From Rotaria socialis (Eukaryota > Rotifera > Eurotatoria > Philodinida > Philodinidae): a stretch of 64,000 nucleotides of DNA. A program made the translations under genes and the position numbers. Location: positions 124,001 to 188,000 of the forward strand of contig CAJNYU010000184.1 of assembly GCA_905331475.1 (NCBI GenBank), read 5' to 3'. Shown here in pieces: positions 46,341 through 58,766 of this stretch (position 1 is the first letter of the stretch; each line of letters opens with the position of its first letter). The notes under the pieces are model-generated. The model ran no database searches. It was not told where the DNA came from and saw only the letters and a list, made by a program, of their open reading frames with translations.

Positions 46341-49339
46341 ATGTTGTATTACAAGATAACCAAATATTTTCTGCTATTAGCGTATTTATTTGAATTCACA
46401 AGTAAGCTTTAAAAAAAATAATTCATATATAATCTCTCAAATAGTTGGAGGTACACATCAACGTCGTTTATTAAAATATTTACTTGAAGATAAAAATTAT
46501 AATCCACTTGAAAGACCTGTTCTTAATGATTCACATACATTACAAGTATCAATGAGTTTAGCTCTGCAACAAATAATGGATTATGTGAGCAATTTAAAAT
46601 ATGCCCCCCCCCAAAAAAGAAAAATAAACAAAGATATCTATACATATATTTCTTTCTTGAACAGGATGAAAAAAATGAAATTATTGCTATTAGTGGTTGG
46701 TTAGTTTTTGTAAGTCTATTGATATATGCTTCTTTCGTTTTTTTTTCTATCATTATCATCATTATTTAGGAATGGTTTGATTATAATCTACAATGGAATC
46801 CAGATGATTATGGAGGCATCACTGCAGTACGTATACCATGTGAACGTCTTTGGACACCTGACGTTTTTCTTTATAATAGGTAAAAGGTAAAAGGCAAAAG
46901 AAAGAAAACTAGATTGACTTTTTTGTTTATAGTGCTAGTGAGAACTTTGAAGGTACGATGAAAACAAATATAGTTGTACAAAATACTGGTAATTTACTTT
47001 TTGTCCCACCTGGCATGCTAAAATCGATCTGTCCTTTTAATATTGAATCATTTCCATTTGTAAGTTTTATTTAAACAAAAGTTTTCTTATACATTTTGTA
47101 ACATTTGTATTGTTTTGCATTTTTTTGGATGTGCAAAATTGCACATTGAAATTCGGTACCTGGAGTTTTGATGAATCGAGTGAGTAAAATCAGATCAATT
47201 TAAAAAAAAAATATTTAATTAATATTAAACTTTTTTTTTTCTTCACAAACATAGCTGTTAATTTGACTACTAATAGTGATACAGGTCAATTGGATGCATA
47301 TGTTAAAAATGCTGAATGGGACTTAGAAGGTACTTAGTTTTATAGCTAGAAATCTTATCTTGTCTTTTCTTTCTTTTTTATAGCTTTTATTGCAGTAAGA
47401 AAATCAGTTAAATATGAATGCTGTCCAACTGTATATCCATTTGTTCTATTTACTCTTCAAATACGACGACGTACGCTTTATTATGTGGTGAATGTTGTTG
47501 GTAAATTTTTTTCTTCATTATTTAATAACGATTCTAGTTTAAAATGAATGTATAACTTTTGTCTCTCAATAAGCTTCGTTTATTAATGAATGAGTCATCG
47601 GCAAACTGAATGCTTCAATAGATAATACAGTTGTTTTTTGATTCGCACACGTATGGTTTTGAATTACCTCAAAGAAATAATTATAATCAAAGGGTCTTTT
47701 TTTCTTTCATCTTTTTAACTGATACCCCCAATATATTTCATAGGTTATATAATATGGATCAAAGATTTGTCTCGTTAACAAATATAAACATCTGTTACTT
47801 TCATTTAGTACCCTGTGTTCTCATTAGTTTTATGACTTTGCTTGGCTTTATTCTTCCACCAGATAGTGGTGAAAAAATATCGTTACGTAAGTAAAATGAT
47901 TCCTCGAATCGATAGCAATAGATTATTGTTCTCTATTCCTCACGTTTTTAGAAATTACTATACTTCTGTCAGTTGTCATGTTCAGTTTGTTAATCTCAGG
48001 CATTATTCCAGCAAGTTCAACAGCATTACCTATTATTGTTATGTATTTTACAACAGTTATGTTATTGTGTACGACATCTGTAGTTGCTACTGTTTGTGTT
48101 CTCGTTCTTCATCATCGTAATGCTAAAAGTCATACAATGCCTATGTGGGTAAGATATATATTTTGAAATATTCCTGTTTCGATATTATTACTTAGGGTAT
48201 ACCAAAAGTTCTGGCCACGAGATCTTTAGTTCGACAAAATCCATAGTTTTGAAAGTTTTATTGCGCGAATATATATAGTAATATGCCTGCTCTATGATAC
48301 TGCATATATTAGTCCTATATTGGATTTAATTCTAACAGTCATTTTGGAGAAAATCTATAATATAGTGACTATACCAATATCTAACAGATCCTTGTGGAAT
48401 GTTCGGATACATTCTGGAATATTCTATGTTGTTTATTTGCCTCTCGTGTAACGTTCTATGGCGCCATGTTCGAGAATATTACATTCCGATAGTATATATA
48501 GGTGAAAGATCGTTCGGTTTCAACTCATTTCATTCTTCAAACAAGCTGCTAAGCATGACTGATGAATTTAATAGGTACTATATCAAAATTCGAACTATTC
48601 TGGGAATAGATGCAAAAACAATCTACGAAGACTAATATATGCAGTATCATAGAGCAGGCATGTTACTATATATATTCGCGCAATAAAACTTTCAAAACTA
48701 TGGATTTTGTCGAACTAAAGATCTCGTGGCCAGAACTTTTGGTATACCCTAAGTAAAACTGATTTTTCTTTTTTTCCCTTCTAGGTTAAAGTATATATTA
48801 ATCAATATCTAGCATGTATACTATGGATGAATCGTCCAGAGCACGATCTAACTTGGAAAACAATACGTCTTCAACATCGTCGTACAAAAGAGCGCCAAAA
48901 CAGTATAACCAGTATTCAAAACTGTGCACCTACACCATTATTAGCTTATTCATCAAAATCTTTATTAGCTAATGTAACTAGCATTGACGATCAAGCATAT
49001 GCAAGTAATTCATTACCGAATAATATGAATGTTTCTATACAACGTCAACAATCGAAATGTAACAATCCTCATCATCATCATTATAGTCATGATCCGAATG
49101 AAATTTCACTTCCACGTGATATGCGTGTATTTCGTTCAGAATTACGTTCAATAAAAGCTGAAGTTCGATTTATAACAGATCATATTAAAAAAGAAGAAGA
49201 AGAAGATGATGTATCACAAGATTGGCGATTTTCAGCTATGGTTCTTGATCGTTTATGTCTTATTGTTTTTTCTATACTAACAACAACGTTAAGTTATTAC
49301 ACCCTTTTTTCTGCTAAAAACTTTTTAAAACTTCGATAA
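46341..49339 (+). CDS. Nicotinic acetylcholine receptor-like Cys-loop channel subunit (alpha type)
   Basis: Eleven exons: 46341-46401, 46445-46584, 46665-46709, 46770-46879, 46933-47059, 47128-47179, 47255-47329, 47384-47500, 47809-47886, 47952-48148 and 48785-49339; 518 aa. Signal peptide [20 protein letters not shown]. The extracellular domain has [10 protein letters not shown] and [14 protein letters not shown], then the 13-residue Cys-loop [15 protein letters not shown] and vicinal cysteines YECCP that mark alpha subunits. TM1 is [22 protein letters not shown]2 begins GEKISLQITILLS, the Glu favouring cation selectivity. A long TM3-TM4 loop and a C-terminal TM4 follow. It is a pentameric ligand-gated channel subunit of excitable membranes. 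Two oddities: the intron before DVQNC ends in TG instead of AG, and intron 10 contains a mariner-like MITE. Confidence 0.9.
48191..48753. mobile_element. Mariner-like MITE inside a receptor intron
   Basis: 563-bp element with terminal inverted repeats of about 124 bp (48191-48314 and 48630-48753) that differ by a single base by eye. Both ends read CTTAGGGTATACCAAAAG and are flanked by TA on each side, the Tc1/mariner target duplication. The interior keeps an ATG at 48555 followed by about 26 codons ([19 protein letters not shown]) resembling a mariner-type transposase N-terminus, ending at a stop inside the right repeat. Near-identical arms suggest recent insertion. It lies in the intron of the Cys-loop receptor gene and leaves the splice sites intact. 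Confidence 0.9.
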
Positions 49340-50829
49340 AGATAATTTTCATTGTTTTCATTCTTATCTTTTCTCTGTGTGTGTATACATGTGTGTGCGT
49401 GTGTGTGTGTGTGTGTTTGTATGCGTTGGCTTCTTTTTTATTTAAAAGACAAAAAAAAGATTGATGAGAAGTTTGGACAACGAACCAGTAAAAAAGGTCG
49501 ATTGTCTTTCTCTCTCTCTCGGCTTCTCTCATATTTTCTTTTTTTACGATCGACGTCACACTTGCATGTTAATTGCTCTCTTCTGCTCTCCGAATTTGTT
49601 ATTCTTGTCGATAGAACAACGACGCTGCGCTATTTCGTCAATGACATTAAGGTGAGTCAAATGATTTCAAGCATATAGACTAATAGTTTTTTGAACATAT
49701 ACATATATATATATACATATCTAAACGTGTATTGTTATTTATTGATGAAAGCCAAAATGAGACTGTTTAACTGCATCTGATTACAATGCATACTCATCTA
49801 TAAATGGCTGAATGCTGATTCATCGTTTATATATGAATTTGAGTTCAATTTCCGCTCAAGTCAAGTGTGTTCGTGAGGGAAATGGAAGCGAGAGAGAGAG
49901 AGAGAGAGAAGGATTGTTGGTTGTATGTCATACGTTTTTTTTCTTTTTGTAAGTTGTTTGAGTCCCCGCGAGAATTGATGACAATATAGACGAATGACTA
50001 ATCGAGAGAAAGAGAGTCAATGTCCTGAGGGGTGCAGCAACAATATACAGTAGCGATCAAAATTGAATCGTTTTCGTTTATTTTTGCACCGATACAGAAA
50101 GAGAGAGAGAGAGAAAGAAGGAATTATACTTTCTAATGAGTTAATTCAATCTTTCACTACCGTTTTCTTTCAAGTTCGAAAAATAAGAAGTATGATGAAT
50201 CATTTTGTCACATCGACGTCTTTACTACTTCAAGTACATCATGACTTTTCTCTATTATAGTGATGTTATTGAACATAAGAAGGAAAAACTTATTGTGTTC
50301 GTTAGTCAGCTAACTTCGTTCGTCTCTCTCTTTCTTTTTTTCCTTCGTACTAACATGCACCAATCAATAGTGAGAGAAATACTAGAACTAGAAAGAAAAG
50401 GTTAGTTTCACGTCATTCTTAGTTGAGCAGAGTAGGAAAAAATAAACGAGAGAAAAGAATGGCTCATTCACTATTCCTGTATTTCTTTTCTTTTAGCATA
50501 AGTCATTCTTTCGAGTAAGTTCGTAGAATTCTATTTGATTGTTTAATCTCAACTAATTCATATCGTCTCATCATTACTATGCGTGAACTTAAGCTTAACT
50601 AAATACAGGTGTTAAGATTACTACGACTCTTATTTCATTTTTTCGATCTTGAATATTTACATTAAAATAGGTATTCTTTTGATACATAGAATGTAAATTT
50701 TTTGTATCTCAATTTATGCCAACAGACATCTATTGTTCATAAAGAAATATTGTTGTTATTGAATCGTCTGTGTGACAAATGAGCTATTGATGAGATGAAC
50801 TCCTGGCCGGCAACAGCACGTTTCTTTTT

Positions 50830-50865
<36 letters not shown>

Positions 50866-51722
50866 AAAAGCAATCATTGAACAGCAACGTACACATACAG
50901 GTTTGTTTTAAAGAGACGGTACACTGTCGTTTACATTTTACTATATTTATCCTAATGAGTGCCAAGGTAAGTCTATCGATTTGAAGAGTTGAAATCCTTG
51001 TGAAGAGGGTCATACGTCGTGAGAAAAAGAGGTAGAATAAAAACGAAATGAATAATCTTGTTATTGTTGCACTCAATGAACATTTTTCTTCATCGTCTAA
51101 ATGCCACCCACAAATATATATATATATATATATACAGTAAATAGGAAAGAAAAGGAGGGTCGCCATTTTTGTCGTCATCGATGTTACATACAACGATCGA
51201 TTTAAAGGCTTCAAAAACGTCAATAATATTTTCGGTTGAGGTATGAAGAAGAAAAAGTGATTGACGTAACCTGTTTAGCATCATCAGTAATCGTTGAACA
51301 ATCGATCTATACGTACATACATATGCATGTATTTGAATCAACTATGATGGCAGAAAATGTCAAGTTTAGTCTTGTGTCTTCAATCGAAAAATTGTTTGAG
51401 TTGTATAAGAAAGAAAAGAAGTAGGAAAAAAGAACGAAATCGTTTTGATACGTGTTGTACGTTAAAAAATTAAATCGCAGGTAAGCAAAAAAAAAGAAGA
51501 GAAAAAAAAACTGCATTTTTCTCGTTATGCCAATGTGTACAGTTTTCATTCAATTCATACTAATCACTTTTATACATTTCGCCTTTGAAATCTATCGCAC
51601 TGTTGTTGTTTTCTTCTTTCTTTTTCGTGCCGCATGCTAGACTGATCAAAAGATTATAATGATCGTTTCTAATGAGAATAGAATTCAATATTTTAATTAT
51701 TGTTTTAGATTTAAACTCTAGA
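49340..51722. other. Intergenic with several microsatellites
   Basis: Contains GT/TG (49391-49416), GA (49890-49909 and about 50098-50114), CT (50834-50861) and TA (51114-51134) runs. No coding exon recognised; untranslated first exons of the aerolysin-like gene could lie here. Confidence 0.5.
50834..50861. repeat. (TC)n microsatellite
   Basis: Uninterrupted TC dinucleotide run of 14 units. Confidence 0.95.
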
Positions 51723-54700
51723 ATGCCACGAATTATCGATAATTTAATACATTTCAATGGTAAAGGTGATGAGGTAAGATACAATAAAAAAAAAACTTAT
51801 AATTTTTTTTTCTTCCGTTGTTCGCATTCAATTTAATTCATCTGTAGAGTTCTACAGCAAGTCGACGGGTAGGAATTTATATAAATAAATATGCAAGAGC
51901 CTTTTTATTTCATTATTGCTAACAAGCCACTCTTTCCTTTTCTTTTGACTAATTTGATTTAAATTTTTTTTGAGCACATGCGTGCTAAATTAGATCTATG
52001 CCATACTCAATTAGAATTGCTCTTGTTTATCGAGGACACTGTCCGAGTACTATGTCTCCTTTTCATTACTTGTAAATATATCAATCGAACTCTATTTATT
52101 CTATTTTATATATACATATATATATATATATGTTCAGCACGTGTCACCTATATTTGATATCAGGCAAGCTTGATTTCCGTTGTCAAATAGACAAATGAAA
52201 TGAATGAGTGATCGATTGAGTGTCAATATCTAATTATTAAAAATGAGTAGTAGAAAAGAAAATGATTGTATCCATTTTGAAGTATCATACTTTTTGAAAG
52301 TGACAGCTGCTTTTCTTTTGTTGAATATTCTTTTCTTTTAAGTGGTATCACTAGGTCGGTTGTTTTGTTCTTCTTCTTTATTTCGATAAAGATAACAATT
52401 GATGATGATCATCATCATAATCATAATGAAGAAGACATACGGACTTCTGAACTTCGGATAACGAGGCAGCAAACATATAGACATATACGTTTAGATAAGA
52501 CATGTAAAGCGTATATGAGTGTTATACTTTTGTTTTTTGTTTTTTTATCGGAAAGAGCGGTTCATGATGAAACAAACAAAAAATGTATCGACATATTTAT
52601 GAATTCTATTGATGATTAGAAAGCAAAGTGCGTCTATTCTCATATTGAATATGTACGATATTCTATTTTCACGTCAACTTGAACTTTGTAATTCTGTCTT
52701 AGATATATATTTGCATAAAATGTGCTTAGCTGGTATGTCTTATTTTGATGGATCGATGATGAGATGAGATGAGAAGGAAAGATCATTGGGGATAGGGATT
52801 GGGTTGGCACTGACGCCAATCGATCGATCAAATTAGTCTCGCGTTCTTGTTCTATGTATGCATGTCTGTTTTCGTTGTATTCTTTTTCTTAGTCTGCAGA
52901 TCGATAAATGCGCAGCTGCCCGTCAAATTAGTTCGATCGATATCATTTGAAAATTCCATACAGAAAAACAAAGAAGGCGTGTTATGGCTAACAGCAATCA
53001 TATTGTGCGTTCAAGCTAAGAAAATCAATTTATTTTCATCATGCTGTTTTCTTCATTTTCTTATTCTTCATTGATTAGTATCGATCGTGTTCATTTTTAT
53101 ATAATATAATTGATTTGTTCTATGTAAATATACATTGTCGAGTTACTTGACAATCGATCATTATTTGAATCTGATTCATATAGCTACCTCTTTTTTTTCC
53201 TGCTGAGAACATAACACGAATATTTTGATTCGATAAGTGGTATATGTGATGATAGAATAGATCGAAGAGAATACTAGACATACAAATAATAAATGCTATC
53301 GAATGAATAACATCATGAAATTTTCATGCAGAAAGAGAAGCAATGGAAAGTGTTATACAGGAGCAGGTATTGATCTTAGATAAGGAATAGGCATATATGC
53401 ACAAAATTGAATTCTTGCTTACTGATTATACGCTTGATTAGAGTGTTTGCTTTTCTCTTTGGTTTTTTTTCATATTCAAATTATCCATATATACATCTAT
53501 GTTAATCTTTTGCTTAGGGTACACCTGCCTTATCAAGCAAAATGGGGCTCGTAAATTTAAGAGATTTAGTCGAAACTGCCGCACACAAATGGTATAAAGA
53601 TAATGAAAAAGATTCGATGAAAGCTAAATGGGGAAGAACATATAATTGGAAAGAACTTGTAAAAGAAATCGATTGGCGATCATTAAAGTTAGTTATTGAA
53701 TTTCATAATGCTTCTTGTTTTGCATAATGTTTTATGTTTGCTTTTAATTCAGAGTACGGCATGATCCAGTTATTTATACGGATATTGAAATGCCAGGTTC
53801 GCCGAAAAATCATATTTTATTTCGTTCGTCGTTTCTCAATGATACAAATCATGAACAAGAATATAATTTAAAAGCTGAACGACGTACAGTATCAACATGT
53901 TCATTTTCAATATTTGAAGGTTATACTACCGAACAATGTGCGTCACTCGAACTCGAAGTTCCACTACCTAAATGTGTTCTTGAAGCCAGTACAGGCTTTC
54001 GTCGAGAATATACACTTGAACAATCACGTGATAAACAAATTGAAGAGCAACTAACATGGTCCGTTGAATCAAATATTCGAGTAAGAATTAATTGTTTTTT
54101 GTTTTTTGTTTTATGGTTTCTATTCTCAAATAGGTGAGAAAAGTTTTGTTCTAAGAAATGCATTGAATGAGATAGAATACTAATTGCTTTTGTCGTTTTG
54201 TCTGTTGAAATTCACCTTACTAGAATTTAAATTCAATGAAAACATAATAAATTCATCTAGAATAGAAGAATCATTCAGTAGGATGAATTTTTGAGAAAGT
54301 AGAAATAAATTATTTTTGATTGAATTTTAGCAAGAAATATCAGAAACTACTTAAAAAAGCAAGGATGTTTGCTCGGCTTTTGTTCGCTATTGAACTCTTT
54401 CATAGTGTTAGATCCATTGAATTGATTTATTTCTCGAAGAATAAGGCTATTTATTTGAATATTCAAATAGAAATACGCCAATCTATCAATTTTTCGAATT
54501 GAAAATCTTAAGACAATGCTGTGAAGTTTGAAAAATTAGGTTTTTAATTGAGCGCTATGAAAATAGATTAACTAAATTAGAAAAGTCAATATCTTATACT
54601 ACGGGAGACTATAGTTAGATAGTAACCTAATGTTTTCTTCCGTTTAAAGACATTGATTATCTTTACAAATATTTCTCTATAGATTTTTTCTTAGTTTTTC

Positions 54701-55601
54701 AGGATGGGAGAAAAACTAAATAATCATCTACCAGAAGTAGAACTATAATCAGTGAAATTCTCCTGTAGAAAATTTTGCACAAATTTCGGGAAGCTGAAAC
54801 GCCGCTAGTTCTTTCATTACTCAGAAACTGTACTCCGTGAGATTGAATTTGAGTGCCTGGCTCAATAATATTTTGTTGTTTTATTTACCATGGGGGCAAA
54901 GTAGAAATAACAATCAAACATGATGATATGACCTAATGAAAACTCTTCAATTTAATTAGATTATATAAATTAATCTTACAATAACTATATTTTATATTGT
55001 ATTGTATAAACTATGATGACTTAAAATAGCTATATTAATCATTAGTAATCCGTAATCTCTAAATCTGACTCAATGAATCATTGCTTTCAATTTTTATCTC
55101 GGAATATAAATAGTCGATTAGTTTTTTTTCAGTAACTTTGGCTCGTATTGAATGTGAATAATAAAACGAATCTTATTTATTTTTGACAAATAGATTCCTA
55201 GTATGTCACAAACAACTGCTGAACTTATTATACAAGAAGACGAATATCAGGGTACATTTGAAATCAAATCTTATTTCTTTGGTGAAGTTCGCGTTAAACT
55301 ATATAAAGAGTCTCAAGAAATTCTCAGCTTGGAATTTGGCGATCTTGAAGATTTACTTCCACGTGATAAAGGTTTTCGCAAAGATAACCGTGGAATCTAT
55401 CGTATAACACGTGGTGAATGCAAAGCGCGTTTTGGTATTTCTCAAAAAGTTGAATTACATGCAAAACCATTATTCGTTCAAGAGTCAACTTCACGTTTAC
55501 TACAACAAAATGATTCACGTAAGAATAGTCTAAAAGAGAATCCAGCGCCGTCAGCCCCTGTAACTATCCTTCGTGAACTTATTCCTTCGTTGAATCAATA
55601 A
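51723..55601 (+). CDS. Aerolysin-fold protein (ETX/MTX2-like beta-pore-forming family)
   Basis: Exons 51723-51773, 51848-51868, 53518-53687, 53753-54080 and 55194-55601; 325 aa in phase. The two small 5' exons (MPRIIDNLIHFNGKGDE and SSTASRR) are supported by phase only. Residues about 85-240 show the aerolysin-type pattern: long alternating strands with repeated Ser/Thr, a FRREYTLEQS stretch, the conserved EEQLTWSVESNIRIP, and TTAELIIQEDEYQGTFEI with a Gly-Val turn. A C-terminal segment (GIYRITRGECKARFGISQ) follows. No signal peptide. Bacterial relatives are pore-forming toxins; animal members are used in defence or in endolysosomal membrane handling. Role here unknown. The normal introns show it is a resident eukaryotic gene. 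A 1.65-kb intron after exon 2 may hide a further small exon. Confidence 0.7.
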
Positions 55602-55873
55602 AGTTCTGTTTTTCTAATTTGTACATAAAACAAAAGAGAGATTAGCACTTGTTTTTGTGTGTTTTATAAATCACTAAAGAAAGAAGTTTGCAGCAAATCT
55701 TGTTCTCTTATTATTATTATTATTATTATAACTTGACAAAACAAATACAACATATATAAAAAAACGTTTAAAGAAGATTTAAAACTTCTACATATGTATA
55801 AGCATGATAAACAGAAAAGAAGAAAAAAAACCACCCACACACATATATGATAAAACATTTAAGGAAGATCAAT

Positions 55874-56463
55874 TTACCAAGGTTGAGATTTATGAACAAA
55901 CCAAACAACATATTCATCTTTATACTAAAGATAAAAAGAAATTAGTTCATGTTGTTTTATAGAAAATAGATTTAGATCTACCTTTAAAAAGCTTTTATTG
56001 TATTCTATGGGACCATTCAATGGTTCTCGAGTTGAAAATTCATATGTAGTTTCATTTGATTTACCTCGATTGAGAATGAATTCAAAATTCAGTCGACTAA
56101 GAATAACAAATAATTTCAATAAAATTCAACAACAAAACAAAAAATGTTTCATCTACATACTTTCCATGATATGTTGCTTGTGTTACTATCCCATTGTTTG
56201 GTTCACGTATGAGTTTACGCCAATTGAGACCGGTTTTCATTTTAGGAACTTTTATTGTTATTCTAACAAAGTTTTTTGAAAAATCTTGATTAACACCTTA
56301 AACGTAAAAGAAATATTTTGAGTTTAGTTTTTTAAAACAAAAACACCATTCACTACTTACTAGCATTGGCTCGTTTTACTTCTCCAAATGATTGATTATC
56401 ATCTTGCTGATCTGGATTTGATTCTGTGGAATAGATATTAAATACTTTCGCTAAATCAGTCAT
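55874..56463 (-). CDS. Unrecognised 134-aa protein
   Basis: Four exons: 56463-56361, 56296-56161, 56096-55982 and 55924-55874; phases closed, short introns (57-64 bp). It begins MTDLAKVFNIYST with a polar segment, then beta-strand-like stretches NFVRITIKVPK, LNFEFILNRG and TTYEFSTREPL, and ends YVVWFVHKSQPW. No signal peptide or membrane segment. The pattern suggests a small beta domain, but I do not recognise the family. Convergent with the aerolysin-like gene, whose stop lies 270 bp away. Confidence 0.6.
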
Positions 56464-58156
56464 AGTGTCGATTCATATAATATCTAAATAGTAAAAAGAA
56501 AAAAAAATAGAAAGATTTTTCCTTTTTGAACATGATGACCGGTGTGATCGATCACAAATTTCGTCCAATTAAAATAGTGAGTCGCTCATATATGGAAGAA
56601 AAGACGAATAAACCTTCTATGAACACGTCTACCCTTCGATCTTGTATTAGTAATCATCTTATATGACCTCAGCACACAAAAAGTATTTTTTATGTATTGT
56701 CGCCTAGCTTCAAAAAAAAAGAATTGATTTATGAGTGAATGTATTTTTTTAAAACAGTGTAACTGATAAGTGGTAGAATGAGTAATAGAGAGGGTTGGGC
56801 GTATGATTGACAATTATTGACAGATCCACGATAGATATTTTATGGAAGTAATTGAACAATGATTCACATTATTGAACGGAAAAATCAGCGAAATAACGAA
56901 CGAAAACACGAAATTTTCGAAAGAAAATTAGAATAGGATTGAAAACAAAATTAAATCGATATGTGTATCATGAAATTAACTTGTTAATGCACATTAGTGT
57001 TCGAAAAAATGTCTTGAAAAATAAACTTGGTAAATTTTGACAAAAATTTGTTTTGTAATTTACAAAATTTTCCGGGATGTTCTATAACAAAATCATTCTA
57101 TTGTCATTTGGTGACATCTGCATAAGATACACTATGTATGTTCAACTCAATCTATGAGTATTTTCATCCTCAGATGATCAACGTATGCTAGAGAGATCTC
57201 TCGAGTCTAGGACATGAAATATGAATTTAATCCTGATGTATATAAGAATCTTATTGCTCTCTACGAATCTACTATGATGCTTCTACGCTAGAACACTAAT
57301 AAGCGATGAATAAGATGACTGTCTACATATTGTAATAATATATTATAATTTGTTCTCTGTTTGTCATGAAAATAAATCAACATTCAACTGCTATGTATCA
57401 ATTAAGAGGTTCACTTCGGTCAATGGCAAGCACTAATTTTGTTGGTATCTTATATTATGTCTAGACTTCAAGGCTTCGATAAACTAACATTTTCATAATG
57501 AACTATAACTATCACAAATAGTCAATCGTAGTGGCATTGATAATGGGAATCCCATATTCGGTTAAAACTGATCTATTGCAGACAAAATTTCCGATACAAA
57601 TTGATTTTATAATCTCTAAAAAATGAGCAGCTTTCATTTTCTATTCTTTCGTTTATCAAAGGCTTGTTTAACATGAATATAGAACGTACTGAATCCATAT
57701 TTATTACAACTAGTTCATTCAGACATCATACATTTAGCAAAACTATGATTATGTGAGCTCAAATACCAGAAAACCGTTATGCACGTTCAAAACTGTCGTT
57801 TTCAGTAATGTTACATCAATTTGTAATCAAATCACAATGTTTGAGAACAGAACTGAATCTCCAATCATTCATCAACTTTCTGTCAGGGATCAACGTCAAA
57901 TCCAATAAATTTCATAGAGAGAGAGAGGCTACACAAGCTTATTTTTTGAACTGAGGCTCAACAGTAAATTGAATACAAAGCAACAGATTCTAACACCATA
58001 ACAATATAACGTAAACCAATGAATTAATTCGAACGTTTGAGTTAACCATTATTGAATACAAAGTCGTTAGTGAAATAACAGAATGTTTTATTAGCGACGT
58101 AACCAAGCAAGAAAGTTGAGGGTGTAGAAAATTTTACATAATATGGTTAGTTTATA
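56464..58156. other. Intergenic, no gene recognised
   Basis: AT-rich spacer holding 5' flanks of the unknown 134-aa gene; nothing else supported. Confidence 0.4.
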
Positions 58157-58434
58157 CCCTAGTCGAACTTTTTTTTCTGCGCTGGGCATGCGCGGACCTC
58201 AAGTTTGGTCCATAGCGCATGACTTTCTTGCTCAAGACAAGCGCTTGAGTGTTGCATGAAAATACATCTATGAATTTTTATTAAAATGTGAGTTGTTTTG
58301 AACTTAAAATTGCAAAAAACACTATAAAAACTTCTTGAATAACAGGAACACTTGCATAAGAATTCAAGCGCATGACTTTCTTGATCAAGCTTCTCAAGTA
58401 TCTCCTGTGCAGACTAAAAGAAGTTCGACTAGGG
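58157..58434. mobile_element. Small MITE with CCCTAGTCGAACTT ends
   Basis: 278-bp element: the left end CCCTAGTCGAACTT and right end AAGTTCGACTAGGG are exact inverted copies flanked by TA on each side, as for Tc1/mariner insertions. Inside, GCGCATGACTTTCTTG followed by C/A and TCAAG occurs twice as a direct repeat. No ORF. It sits about 330 bp upstream of the purple acid phosphatase start codon and could have contributed to its promoter region. Confidence 0.75.
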
Positions 58435-58766
58435 TAGAATTTATGCTTTTTACAAACTGTTTGTTTGATAGTTTAACTAGGATCTCTTAGTTTATAGTTT
58501 CCTCATCTCTGTCTGTTGATAACATAGAGGACGCCAAATTACGAACGTTCTGACAGATGTCGTTTCCTAAATTTCCACTTGTTAAACAATTTAAATTCGT
58601 TAAAATTTATGAAAGCTAATTTTCCAAAAGAAAATAAAATAGATTTTGTTACTATTGTATGTATTAAATATAGTGGAGTCCCACTTTTACCTGAAACACT
58701 AACCAACTATTTGTTTTGTTTTCATGCAATCATTGCAGTCTGGAAAACGAAAAGCTTGAGTAAACT

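Noticed and set aside
53333..53367. Possible 35-bp exon (KEKQWKVLYR) in the aerolysin-like gene
   Set aside because: Including it breaks the reading frame on entry to the following exon; excluded from the model.
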